64,000 bases of DNA from Acidobacteriota bacterium (GCA_025463135.1 JAOAPY010000013.1:1-64000); one strand, 5' to 3'; shown: positions 28,222 to 37,482, counted from the first letter of the stretch. Numbers and translations: made by a program. Notes: generated by a model from the sequence alone, not told the origin.

Positions 28222-29073
28222 TCAGCGATCTTTCAAATCAGCAAGTAATTTCTGTCCCGCTGTCACCGCCTCTTTGTATTCGGGCTGATAGTCAGGATCG
28301 AGTTTGATGGACGAGAGCTTATCAATTTCTCTGCGAGCATCACGATCTCGATTTGCGGCGTGGTAGGCCTTGGCCAGGTTCATCCGCAACAACGCATTGT
28401 TCTCACCAAACTTCAAACCCTTTTCCAGATACGCAATTGCTTTCTGATGATCGCCACCCAACATGCGGGGTGCTTCGAGATAAAGTTGGCCCAGCACCAT
28501 GTAGGCGCTCCCCGACTGAAAGCCCTCGTCGAGCTTCAGGACCGCATCCATCTCCTTACGGATATCCTCTATGCTCGAGAGGCCCGCGAGCGTACTGTCC
28601 TTAGCTGCGCCCCCATAGTTTGCCCCCAACCAAAAATGACCTTCAGGCTTTCCAGCCTGAAGGCTCACTGCGGCTTTGCCCGCCTCTACTCCTTCGCGAA
28701 AAGCTTCACCTCGTTCATGCTGGTCGGTGCTGTGTGAGCCAAGATAATAAGCATCCCGGGAAAGTTTCCACGCCGCCTCAAAACTCCCATAGTCTTCGAT
28801 TCGTGCCTGGCGTAAGAGAGCGACCGCTTGTCGCAGTTTCCCCAGGTCTTCTCGTCCCGCATACTGCCTATCAGCTTCGGCCACTTTCTCAGCGGCCGCC
28901 TTTGCGTCTCCCACATCCACGCCTCGCGAGGTTTCGGCCGGCGGTTGACTACATCCCGTCAGCGACAAGAGAACGCCAAGAGCGATAAGAAGGGAAGCCA
29001 GATCGAAGAAATTAGGCGCATTTTGCGATGTTCGCTTATTTCTTTGAGCGAATTGTATGGCTGTTCTATACAC
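28222..29073 (-). CDS. TatT-like (TRAP T-component) helical-repeat lipoprotein
   Basis: This encodes 283 residues from a GTG start. The lipobox LSLTGC (Cys about 41) marks an outer- or inner-membrane lipoprotein. The rest is TPR-like alpha-helical (AWKLSRDAYYLGSHSTDQHERGEAFREGVEAGKAA, HFWLGANYG, MVLGQLYLEAPRMLGGDHQKAIAYLEKGL) and resembles the TRAP transporter T-component family, which binds ligands in a pore through the fold. No TRAP permease is nearby. A perfect palindrome (CCTTCAGGCT, four bases, AGCCTGAAGG at 28640-28663) lies in the coding region, encoding part of SLQAGKPEG. Confidence 0.8.
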   Translation of the reverse strand: MYRTAIQFAQRNKRTSQNAPNFFDLASLLIALGVLLSLTGCSQPPAETSRGVDVGDAKAAAEKVAEADRQYAGREDLGKLRQAVALLRQARIEDYGSFEAAWKLSRDAYYLGSHSTDQHERGEAFREGVEAGKAAVSLQAGKPEGHFWLGANYGGAAKDSTLAGLSSIEDIRKEMDAVLKLDEGFQSGSAYMVLGQLYLEAPRMLGGDHQKAIAYLEKGLKFGENNALLRMNLAKAYHAANRDRDARREIDKLSSIKLDPDYQPEYKEAVTAGQKLLADLKDR

Positions 29074-29197
29074 AAGTTTTTTCCATTACCCTAAACTGGG
29101 CTGAATACGGTATATTGAGGGCTGTCCACTTTAGCTCGAACAGGTTCCTGACAGAAACAGGGCCTGAAAATCTCGTTAGCCGAACCTGGGAGGCAGC

Positions 29198-29860
29198 GTG
29201 GCAGCGGCGGCATTTTACGATCTCGAAGGCACTCTGGTCAGCACAAATCTTGTTCACACGCTCGCCTTCTATGCGAAGAACCAGCCGGGCCTGTTGAGCA
29301 GTTTGCGCAAAAGCGCGACTACCCTCCTGAGTCTGCCTGTCTTTGCCGTGACGGACCAGTATAGCCGAAAGGTTTTCAATGACCTCTTCTTCCAAAGCTA
29401 TAAAGGGCAAACCGAGGATCGCATGCGATTCTTTGCCCATGAACTGTTCGAGACCATTCTGAAGCCGGCGGTTTTTCCCGGCGCCTACGAGCTGATTGAA
29501 AAATCGCGCAGCCTGGGTTTGCGTCAGGTAGTGGTCACCGGGGCGCTGGATCTATCGGTAAAGCCCCTGATGGACCACCTGGGGATAGCCGACTATGTCG
29601 CTAATCATCTCGAGTTCGTAAATGGCGTGGCCACCGGGCGCTTGCTACCGCCGGTGCTGGCAGCGGCGACCAAGGCGTCATGGATTCGCCAGTTTGCCGA
29701 ACGCGAAGGGATCAATCTCAGCGACTCGTATGCATATTCCGACAGCATGAGCGATTTGCCGATGCTTTCCGTGGTCGGCCATCCGGCGGCTATAAACCCG
29801 GACATGCGTTTGCGGCAGACAGCCCTGCATCACGACTGGCCGATTTTGAATTTAAAGTAG
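29198..29860 (+). CDS. HAD-IB family phosphatase-like protein (elb-type cluster)
   Basis: This encodes 220 residues from GTG 29198, which sits just after GGGAGG. The HAD motifs are FYDLEGTLV (I, with the usual second Asp replaced by Glu at residue 10), VVVTGALDL (II), a lysine in AAATKASWIRQF and SYAYSDSMSDLPML (IV). This fits the HAD-IB (SerB/CicA-like) group, which dephosphorylates phospho-monoesters such as phosphoserine or lysophosphatidate. It is the first gene of a four-gene co-directional set with a LarA-like protein, a multidomain acyl enzyme and an SDR, so a lipid phosphate substrate is a reasonable inference. Confidence 0.85.
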   Translation: MAAAAFYDLEGTLVSTNLVHTLAFYAKNQPGLLSSLRKSATTLLSLPVFAVTDQYSRKVFNDLFFQSYKGQTEDRMRFFAHELFETILKPAVFPGAYELIEKSRSLGLRQVVVTGALDLSVKPLMDHLGIADYVANHLEFVNGVATGRLLPPVLAAATKASWIRQFAEREGINLSDSYAYSDSMSDLPMLSVVGHPAAINPDMRLRQTALHHDWPILNLK

Positions 29861-30015
29861 CACTCTGGCGTCGGCGACCAGTCGCCGCTTTCATCTGCGG
29901 CGGCTTGAGGCCGCTCTGAGTGGATTCAAGTAGATCGTGGCCGCGACTAGTCGCCGCCGAACAAAGCGCTGACAGGTCAGCGCACTCCAAGGCGTTGTCG
30001 CTTTACATCAAACCT

Positions 30016-31614
30016 ATGGCACTTCAACTGAGACGCAAAACACACGAATCGGTTATCTACATTGACCGCGACAGCGCGCCGCGCATCATGCCGTCGGGCG
30101 AAGACTTCATTCTTGAAGACTTGCCTATCGGCACGCGCGTGCTATATCCGAATCCACCGCTCAAAGGGTTGCCCAATCGCGAAGCCGCCATTCGTTACGC
30201 GTTGAATCACCCGCATGGCTGCGATCCACTTTTCGCGCAGCTCGAGCCGGGGATGAAGGTGACGATTGCCGTCGATGACATCAGCCTGCCTTTGCCGCCG
30301 ATGGCCACGCCGGACATTCGCCAGACCATTCTCGAGATTGTTTTGGATATGTTGGCCGGCCATGGCGTCGACGACGTGCATATCATCATCGCCAATTCCC
30401 TGCACCGGAAGATGACGCCCTGGGAAATGAAGCGCATGGTCGGTTCGAGAATTTACGACGAGTATTATCCCGACCGCTATTACAACCATGACGCCGAGTG
30501 GAACGAGGGGATGATCAAGATCGGCGAAACCAGGCACAAGGAGCCGCTGAATCTCAATCGACGCGCCGCCGAAAGCGATCTGCTTATCTATGCCAACATC
30601 AACCTGGTGCCGATGGATGGCGGTCACAAGTCCGTCGCAGTCGGCCTTTGTGATTACGTCTCGCTGCGAGCCCATCACGAGCCGCAAACGATTCGCGACT
30701 CGGACAGCTATATGGACCCGGCGCGTTCTGAGCTGAACAACAAGTGCGTGCGGCTGGGTAAGCTGGTGGACGAACACGTCAACGTCTTTCACATCGAAAC
30801 GGCGATCAACAACCGGATGTACAAAGGCGACATGGATTTCCTGCTCAAGAACGAGGATGACTTTACCGCTTTTGACCGCATGAAATTCGAAGCCATGCGC
30901 TATGCCATGAGCAAGTTGCCCCGGCAGGCGCGGCGCAAGTTGCTGCATTCACGTCCCGCTCAATACGAGATGACCGCGTGCCATGCGGGCAAGACCGAAC
31001 CGGTACACGAAAAAATCATCGCCAAGGGATTTGAGCAGTACGCGATTCCCGTGCGCGGGCAATGCGACATTCTCATCACAGGGATTCCCGACATTTCGCC
31101 CTACAACGTGTATTCGATTCTAAACCCGCTGCTGGTGCAGGTGATGGCGCTGGGCTATCACTTCAATTTTTACCGCAACAAGCCGCTGTTGAAAAAGGGC
31201 GGCGTGTTGATAGTGCAACACCCCTGTTACGACGAGTTCGATCACAAGTTTCATCCCAGCTACATCGAGTTTTTCAACCGACTGCTGCCGGAAACGCGCG
31301 ACGCTTTCGTGCTGCGTGAAAAGTATGAAGAGGAGTTTGCCAACAATCCCAGCTATGTCGAGATGTACCGTCGCGGTAATGCCTATCACGGCGCGCATCC
31401 GTTCTTTATGTGGTATTGGGGAGAAAACGGACGCCAACATGTAGGTAAAGTCATCGTGGCCGGCGCTGAGAATGCCCATGTTCCAGCCATGCTCGGTTGG
31501 GAGCGCGCCGATAATCTTACGGAAGCGATTGCCATGGCGCGCAGTTATATGGGCAGCTCCGCTGAGATAACGATGCTGCATCAACCGATGATCGGCATCG
31601 CGGACATGGAGTAA
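30016..31614 (+). CDS. LarA/DUF2088-like protein (lactate racemase domain)
   Basis: This encodes 532 residues from ATG 30016 (MALQLRRKT). The N-terminal half follows the nickel-pincer lactate racemase fold: [14 protein letters not shown] stands where LarA has DDxTRP, then [18 protein letters not shown] (His motif), RYYNHDAEW, and [11 protein letters not shown] (the lysine position). The TR to SL change and an extra-long C-terminal half ([43 protein letters not shown]) argue against simple lactate racemization. The gene lies 155 bases after the HAD gene and 95 before the multidomain enzyme, so it probably works in the same pathway. Its reaction is unknown to me. Confidence 0.75.
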   Translation: MALQLRRKTHESVIYIDRDSAPRIMPSGEDFILEDLPIGTRVLYPNPPLKGLPNREAAIRYALNHPHGCDPLFAQLEPGMKVTIAVDDISLPLPPMATPDIRQTILEIVLDMLAGHGVDDVHIIIANSLHRKMTPWEMKRMVGSRIYDEYYPDRYYNHDAEWNEGMIKIGETRHKEPLNLNRRAAESDLLIYANINLVPMDGGHKSVAVGLCDYVSLRAHHEPQTIRDSDSYMDPARSELNNKCVRLGKLVDEHVNVFHIETAINNRMYKGDMDFLLKNEDDFTAFDRMKFEAMRYAMSKLPRQARRKLLHSRPAQYEMTACHAGKTEPVHEKIIAKGFEQYAIPVRGQCDILITGIPDISPYNVYSILNPLLVQVMALGYHFNFYRNKPLLKKGGVLIVQHPCYDEFDHKFHPSYIEFFNRLLPETRDAFVLREKYEEEFANNPSYVEMYRRGNAYHGAHPFFMWYWGENGRQHVGKVIVAGAENAHVPAMLGWERADNLTEAIAMARSYMGSSAEITMLHQPMIGIADME

Positions 31615-31616
31615 AA

Positions 31617-31702
31617 GTCCGACAAACTTCAGTTTGTCGTTGACTCTACTACAGGCCGGCAGCCCGGTGCTGCTCAAAACGACAAACTGAAGTTTGTCGG
31701 AC
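31617..31702. repeat. REPIN-like doublet between the LarA-like and multidomain genes
   Basis: GACAAACTTCAGTTTGTC (31621-31638, with GTCC before it) and GACAAACTGAAGTTTGTC (31681-31698, followed by GGAC) are arranged as an inverted pair. Between them is a partial CAGGCCGGCAGCC hairpin. Confidence 0.8.
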
Positions 31703-31709
31703 ACCACTT

Positions 31710-34700
31710 ATGAAGTTATCGCCCACTGAAATATTCAACGATCGAAAGATTTTCATGATCGGCAGCACCGGCTTTCTCGGCAAAGTTACGCTGAGCATGT
31801 TGCTGCATCGTTTTCCCAACGTTGGTCGCGTCTATGTCACCGTGCGCGCGCGCTCGCAGGAGGAATCAGAAACACGCTTCTGGAATAGCGTGATCACTGC
31901 TCCGCCGTTCAATCCTGTCCGCGAACGTTATGGCGACGCCTTCGAAGGGTTTATCCGCGACAAGGTCGCAGTGTTGGGCGGAGACATTGGTGAAACCAAT
32001 CTGGGGTACACGGAAGAAGAGGCGCAAAAGCTCGCCGACGAAGTCGACATCGTAATTAATACCGCCGGTAACGTAACCTTCAATCCGACACTCGAAAGTG
32101 CATTGCGCACCAACGTCGTGGGCACCCAGAACGTAATTGCTTTTGCGCGGCGCATGAAGCGGCCCGCACTCGTTCACGTTTCCACCTGTTTCGTCGCCGG
32201 TAATCGCTCTGGTCCGGTTTGGGAAAGCGATCCGGTCATCGGTTATTTTCCGCGCCACGCTGAGATGCCCGGCGTGGAGTTCTCAGTCGAGCAGGAGATC
32301 AAAGACTGCGCCAAGCTTTCCGAACGTGTTCGCGAAGCGGCCCGCGATGCCATGATGACCGCGCGTTTCCGCGACCTGGCCCGCAAACGATTGAATGAAG
32401 AAGGGCGCGACGCGGACGATCCCGATGCGCTGGGTTTGGCGGTTGCGCGTGAACGAAAAGTCTGGACACGCACGCGTCTGACTGATCTCGGTGTCGAACG
32501 TGCTGCGTGGTGGGGTTGGCCCAACATCTACACCTACACGAAATCGCTCGGCGAACAACTGGTCGCCGCCGAAACCGGAATGGTCCGCAGCATCCTGCGG
32601 CCGAGCATAGTCGAGTCAGCGCTCTCGTATCCCTTCCCCGGCTGGAACGAAGGGTTTACCACCACGGCACCTATCATCTTCATGGTCTTGAAGGGGCAGA
32701 CGCAGATACCGGCAAACGAAAAGCTGATCCTGGATATCACCCCGGTCGATCAGATCGCCTCGGCGATGCTGGCGATTTCGGCGGTTGCCTGCGTCGAAGA
32801 ACCTCGGCTGGTTTACCAGGCAGCTACCGGCGATTCCAATCCCGCCAACATGGAAAGAATTGTTGGTCTGGTCGGGCTCTACAAACGAAAACACTTTTTG
32901 GAAAAAGATACCGGGCTGCGCTTTGTGAACGAGGTCGCAGCGCGCATGGAACCCCGGCCGGTAACTACCCGAAGATTTGAAACAACTTCGGCGCCGATGA
33001 TGAACGCGGCGGCCAAAAAAGTTTCCTCGCTGCTGGATCGCGCGCGACCACGGTGGGGCGGTGGCCGGGTCGTGGATGTGATCGATTTCGTAAAAGGCAA
33101 TGTGGATCGCCTGGAAGAGATTACTCACGAAACAACCGAAGCATTCGATATCTTCAAGCCCTTTACGAACGAGAACGCATACATTTTTCGCTCAGACAAT
33201 TTGCGCTCGCTATTCGGCCGGATAGGAAAAGATGAGGAGTCACTGCTCGTTTGGAACCCGGAACGCTTTGACTGGTATGACTACTGGCTGAACGTTCACC
33301 TGCCTGGCTTGAAAGAATGGGTGTTCCCGACGCTGGAAGAGGAAATGCGGGCACAGCCAAAACGAATCTACACCTATCGCGATCTTATTGAGCTGTTCGA
33401 AACTTCAACCAAGCGACATGCGACCAGAGTGGCTATGCGCATCGAACGTGACGGCCGCAAAGAGCAGTATACCTACGCCGACGTGCGCGAGTTGGCCTTG
33501 CGAGCCGCCGGTTTTTTCGCCAGCCAGGGTATTAAGGCTGGCGATCGGGTAATGCTGATCAGTCAGAACGCACCCGAGTGGGGCATGACTTATTTTGGCG
33601 TGCTGAAAGCCGGCGCCACCTGCATTCCCGTTGATCCAGAGAGTTCGATCGACGAATTGATTAATTTCGCGCGTGCCGGAGATGCGGCCGCTCTGGTTTT
33701 GAGTGTCAAGCTGGCCCAGGACCATGCGGATCTTCTCGAACGTTTGGCCGCAGCGGGGTTGACGCCGCAGCTTTGGACCTTTGACGACGTGTTCGCGATG
33801 CCGGACCAGCAGACAGAGGACCAAAGACTCGCACTCCTGCCGCAGCGGGTCCACACACAGTCGGTGGCCTCGCTCATTTTCACCTCTGGGACAACCGGCA
33901 GTCCCAAAGGCGTCATGCTCTCGCATCGAAATCTTACCAGCATGGTCTCGATGCTCTCATCAGTCTTTGACATGTCGACCAAGGATGGTGTGCTTTCGGT
34001 TCTGCCGCTTCATCATACGTTTGAATTTTCGACTGGATTTCTGACGCCCTTGAGCCGTGGCGCACAGATAACCTATCTTCCGGATCTGACCAGCGATGCC
34101 CTGGCCAAGGCGATCAAGAATGGTTACGTGACCGGGATGGTAGGCGTACCGGCTCTTTGGGAGTTGCTGCATCGGCGCATCAAGAACAGGCTCTATGAGC
34201 GCAGCGACTGGATTGGCAAATCCGCGGACCTGATGATCCAGGGGAACGCCTGGCTGCGCGACACGACCGCTGTCAATCTGGGTCAGATTCTTTTTTATCC
34301 GATTCACGAAGGCCTGGGTGGCCGTATTCGCTATTTCATTAGCGGCGGCTCGGCGCTCAGTGAAAAAATACAAAACGATTTTCGCGGTCTGGGCTTCACT
34401 ATTCTGGAAGGCTACGGGTTGACTGAAGCGGCGCCCGTGCTCACCGTAACGCGCCCCGAGAATCGCCTGTTGGTTGGCAGCGTGGGCCGTTCTCTGCCGG
34501 GCGTGGAAGTGCGCATTGCCAATCCCGATGCAAGCGGCGTCGGCGAGGTAATCGCGCGTGGTCCCAACGTCATGCTGGGCTACTTTGAAAATGAAGCCGC
34601 CACGCGCAATGCCCTGGTCGATCGCTGGTTGTATACCGGCGACCTGGGGCGGCTCGACGATGACGGCAACCTCTTTCTGGTCGGTCGATCCAAGGAAATT

Positions 34701-36134
34701 ATCGTCGATACGAATGGCAAGAATGTCTACCCTGACGAACTTGAAGAAACATATTTGGACTCGCCTTATGTTAAGGAACTCAGCATTGTCGGCCTACCGG
34801 ACGGTATCGGTGAAAAAGTCGCTTGCCTGGTGGTGCCGGACGATGAATATGACATTGCCTTGTCGCGAGACGAGCTGAAGCGACGGGTCGAAGAACATTT
34901 CCGCGAGGTTTCAGCGGGCCTGCCCTACTACAAGCGTGTCAAGCTGCTTCATTTCACCGACATCGAGTTGCCGAGGACCGCGACGCGAAAGGTTAAGCGC
35001 AGCGAAGTGGTTGCCATTCTTCAGACTTTGGAGCAGAGCCAGAAGTCCGGCCGCACAGGTGTGACGAACGAAGCGAAGGGACCGGATTCACTCTGGCTGC
35101 GCTCAGTCGTTTCTTCAGTAAGCAATCGCCCCGTAGCGGAAATTGCGCTCGACACCAGGTTGAGTGACCTGGGATTCGACAGCTTGATGTTTGTTGAGTT
35201 GGCTACTGCCATTGAAAACGCCGGTGGTTCGATCTCTGCCCCCGAGCGCTTTAATGAAGTTCAGGATGTGCGCGAACTGATTGGCGTGATCAGCCGGCAA
35301 ATGTCAGCGAAAGAACGGCGGGAGAGCGGCGTTGCACGGGCCGAGGCTGAACAGCGAAAAGTCGAAGACGAAATTCACATTCCCTCGTTTGTGCGCACGG
35401 TGGGCAACAAGGGCGTGGACATGGTGCAGAAACTTTTCTACGAGAGGTTTCTCAAGACGCGTTACGAAGGTCGCACCAACATTCCGCCCCACACTAATTT
35501 TATCGTCGCGGCAAACCATTCCTCGCACCTCGACATGGGCTTGACCAAGGCGGCGCTCGGCGACGCTGGCAATGACATGGTAGCGCTGGCAGCTGCCGAC
35601 TATTTCTTTGACAACAAGTACAAGCGCGCTTACATGGAGAACTTTACCAACCTGGTGCCGATGGAGCGCACCGGTTCGTTGCGGCAATCGCTGCGTCATG
35701 CTCGCTCGTTTCTGGATCGTGGCTATAACGCCCTGATCTTTCCTGAAGGAACGCGTTCCATGACCGGCCAGATGGCTGACTTTAAGCCCGTGATTGGGTA
35801 TCTGGCGCTGCACTCGCGCATCGGCATCCTTCCCGTTTATCTGCACGGCACTTATGAGGCGTTTCCAAAAGGATCGAGCATCATCAAGAGCCGAGAAGTG
35901 GGCGCGCGTATCGGTCGCTATCTCCCCATCGAGGAACTGGAAGAGCTGACCAGCGGCATGGCTCGGGCTGAGGCTTATCGATTAATTGCGGCCCTGGTAA
36001 AACATCAGGTCGAGAATTTGCGCGATCGACAAAACACACCCTTCGACGCCAGGGGGTTACGCAAGCGCTGGAAAAGTGAACGACGCGCCAACCTCGTGGA
36101 AAAGGAAATCACAATCGAAGAGCTCGTCGGCTAG
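31710..36134 (+). CDS. Multidomain acyl reductase / acyl ligase / ACP / PlsC enzyme (ElbD-like)
   Basis: This encodes 1474 residues with four domains. (1) About 10-400: an NAD(P)-binding acyl reductase of the fatty-acyl-CoA-reductase type (MIGSTGFLGKVTLSML; VHVSTCFVAG; YTYTKSLGEQL with the Y..xK pair; ILRPSIVES). (2) About 555-1100: an AMP-forming ligase (LIFTSGTTGSPKGVMLSH about 722-739; EGYGLTEAAP; YTGDLG; GRSKEIIVDTNGKNVYPDELE; a C-terminal RTATRKVKR lysine). (3) About 1120-1200: a carrier protein with LGFDSLMFVEL. (4) About 1260-1450: a PlsC-type acyltransferase (ANHSSHLDMG about 1267; FPEGTRS about 1344). The order fits loading, reduction and transfer of a fatty chain. I recall this composition from myxobacterial ElbD, which makes ether lipids. 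Confidence 0.9.
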   Translation: MKLSPTEIFNDRKIFMIGSTGFLGKVTLSMLLHRFPNVGRVYVTVRARSQEESETRFWNSVITAPPFNPVRERYGDAFEGFIRDKVAVLGGDIGETNLGYTEEEAQKLADEVDIVINTAGNVTFNPTLESALRTNVVGTQNVIAFARRMKRPALVHVSTCFVAGNRSGPVWESDPVIGYFPRHAEMPGVEFSVEQEIKDCAKLSERVREAARDAMMTARFRDLARKRLNEEGRDADDPDALGLAVARERKVWTRTRLTDLGVERAAWWGWPNIYTYTKSLGEQLVAAETGMVRSILRPSIVESALSYPFPGWNEGFTTTAPIIFMVLKGQTQIPANEKLILDITPVDQIASAMLAISAVACVEEPRLVYQAATGDSNPANMERIVGLVGLYKRKHFLEKDTGLRFVNEVAARMEPRPVTTRRFETTSAPMMNAAAKKVSSLLDRARPRWGGGRVVDVIDFVKGNVDRLEEITHETTEAFDIFKPFTNENAYIFRSDNLRSLFGRIGKDEESLLVWNPERFDWYDYWLNVHLPGLKEWVFPTLEEEMRAQPKRIYTYRDLIELFETSTKRHATRVAMRIERDGRKEQYTYADVRELALRAAGFFASQGIKAGDRVMLISQNAPEWGMTYFGVLKAGATCIPVDPESSIDELINFARAGDAAALVLSVKLAQDHADLLERLAAAGLTPQLWTFDDVFAMPDQQTEDQRLALLPQRVHTQSVASLIFTSGTTGSPKGVMLSHRNLTSMVSMLSSVFDMSTKDGVLSVLPLHHTFEFSTGFLTPLSRGAQITYLPDLTSDALAKAIKNGYVTGMVGVPALWELLHRRIKNRLYERSDWIGKSADLMIQGNAWLRDTTAVNLGQILFYPIHEGLGGRIRYFISGGSALSEKIQNDFRGLGFTILEGYGLTEAAPVLTVTRPENRLLVGSVGRSLPGVEVRIANPDASGVGEVIARGPNVMLGYFENEAATRNALVDRWLYTGDLGRLDDDGNLFLVGRSKEIIVDTNGKNVYPDELEETYLDSPYVKELSIVGLPDGIGEKVACLVVPDDEYDIALSRDELKRRVEEHFREVSAGLPYYKRVKLLHFTDIELPRTATRKVKRSEVVAILQTLEQSQKSGRTGVTNEAKGPDSLWLRSVVSSVSNRPVAEIALDTRLSDLGFDSLMFVELATAIENAGGSISAPERFNEVQDVRELIGVISRQMSAKERRESGVARAEAEQRKVEDEIHIPSFVRTVGNKGVDMVQKLFYERFLKTRYEGRTNIPPHTNFIVAANHSSHLDMGLTKAALGDAGNDMVALAAADYFFDNKYKRAYMENFTNLVPMERTGSLRQSLRHARSFLDRGYNALIFPEGTRSMTGQMADFKPVIGYLALHSRIGILPVYLHGTYEAFPKGSSIIKSREVGARIGRYLPIEELEELTSGMARAEAYRLIAALVKHQVENLRDRQNTPFDARGLRKRWKSERRANLVEKEITIEELVG

Positions 36135-36137
36135 CAC

Positions 36138-36191
36138 CACAGACTTCAGTCTGTGGCCCTGCGCAACGAGAATCACAGACTGAAGTCTGTG
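36138..36191. repeat. Hairpin doublet CACAGACTTCAGTCTGTG
   Basis: CACAGACTTCAGTCTGTG (36138-36155) and its reverse-oriented partner CACAGACTGAAGTCTGTG (36174-36191) flank 18 bases between the multidomain gene and the SDR gene. It has the same layout as the GACAAACTTCAGTTTGTC doublets but a different sequence. Confidence 0.75.
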
Positions 36192-36201
36192 CTACTCATC
36201 T

Positions 36202-37296
36202 ATGGCAACTACCAAACAGAAACGCACCGCGCGGATGACGCCGGTCAAGCCGGGCTCAAGACGCCGCGCCGCAATTGAAAAGCGCCCACGCGCAATCACC
36301 CTGATCACGGGCGGCACGGGTTTCCTCGGCTCGCATCTGGTGCGCCAACTGGTCGCCGGCGGGACCAGGGACATTCGGGTGATGGCCACTTCGATTCCTG
36401 ACTGGCTTGTGGATCTTGGTGTCGAACCTTTTGCGGGCTCAATCACCAAATCCGAAGACGTCAAGAGAGCTGTCGAAGGAATCAAGGAAATTTATCACCT
36501 GGCCGGAAAGGTCTCGCGCGAGCGTGACGATGCGCGCGAAATGTATGCCGTCCATGTCGAAGGCACGCGCCTGCTTTGCGATGCGGCGCGCGAGGCCGGG
36601 ACCAAAACGATTGTGCTGGCGTCAACCAGCGGTACGATTGCCGTCACGGAAAAGGGCGATGTAATTCCTGACGAGACCTTTCCCCCGCCGCTGGACATTA
36701 TTTCGCGCTGGCCCTATTACGCCAGCAAGACCTACCAGGAAATGGCGGCCCTCGAACGATTCAACGGCAAGGGTCTTCGGCTGGTGATCATGAATCCGAG
36801 TCTGCTGCTTGGTCCAGGCGATGACCGGTTGAGTTCAACCAAAGTAATCCTCGACTTCATGGCGCGCAAGATCGGTGCGGTACCCGGCGGCGGACTGAGC
36901 TTTGTAGACGCGCGCGATGCGGCCGGCGCTTTTCAGACGGCCATGAAGAAAGGCCGCCATGGTGAACGTTATTTGCTTGGTGCAGCCAACTGGACCTTCA
37001 CCAAATTTTTCGGTCGTCTGGAACGCTTGACTAAGATTGCGGCGCCCAAACTTGCCTTGCCGTCAAAGCTGATGATTGCGGGTTCGCAAGTGGTGGACGC
37101 CCTTTTCAAACAATGGAATTTCGCTTCGCCGGTAGAGCCGGGCGCGATCGAGATGGCGCAGCATTTTTGGTACGTCAACTGTAACAAAGCCACGCGCGAA
37201 ATTGGCTTCAAGCCACGCGACCCGGGTGAGACTCTGCACGACACCGTCAGTTACCTGAGAGAAAACTTTCTCGGCGGCAATGCCTTTCGAAAGTAG
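36202..37296 (+). CDS. NAD-dependent epimerase/dehydratase-type SDR
   Basis: This encodes 364 residues. A basic N-terminal tail of about 30 residues precedes an extended-SDR Rossmann fold: LITGGTGFLGSHLVRQL (about 35-50), YHLAGKVSRERDD, VHVEGTRLLCDAA, VLASTSGTIAV, the catalytic YYASKTYQEMAA (YxxxK) and MNPSLLLGPGD. It resembles dihydroflavonol-reductase/3-beta-hydroxysteroid-type SDRs. It is last in the four-gene set, 67 bases after the multidomain enzyme, with a REPIN-like hairpin pair between. A role in reducing or oxidising the acyl or alkyl intermediate is inferred from context only. Confidence 0.85.
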   Translation: MATTKQKRTARMTPVKPGSRRRAAIEKRPRAITLITGGTGFLGSHLVRQLVAGGTRDIRVMATSIPDWLVDLGVEPFAGSITKSEDVKRAVEGIKEIYHLAGKVSRERDDAREMYAVHVEGTRLLCDAAREAGTKTIVLASTSGTIAVTEKGDVIPDETFPPPLDIISRWPYYASKTYQEMAALERFNGKGLRLVIMNPSLLLGPGDDRLSSTKVILDFMARKIGAVPGGGLSFVDARDAAGAFQTAMKKGRHGERYLLGAANWTFTKFFGRLERLTKIAAPKLALPSKLMIAGSQVVDALFKQWNFASPVEPGAIEMAQHFWYVNCNKATREIGFKPRDPGETLHDTVSYLRENFLGGNAFRK

Positions 37297-37482
37297 CGCC
37301 GCACGAGTGAAACTCTCAGTCACGGCCCCCATCCTCCTGAGCTTGGGCTCTCTCGAAAAATTACTCACGCGCGGCTGGACAACCTTCAAGGCCAAAGGTT
37401 CCCCTAAGTCACAGCAGCCTTTACAATAAGCGTCCAGGTCCCTCGGTCCATAACAGTTCCGGCTTTCCTAAGGAGATCCTCC

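Noticed and set aside
30142-30948. 268-codon frame on the minus strand opposite the LarA-like gene
   Set aside because: It is antisense to a well-supported gene, has no recognisable domain, and long antisense frames are common at this codon bias.
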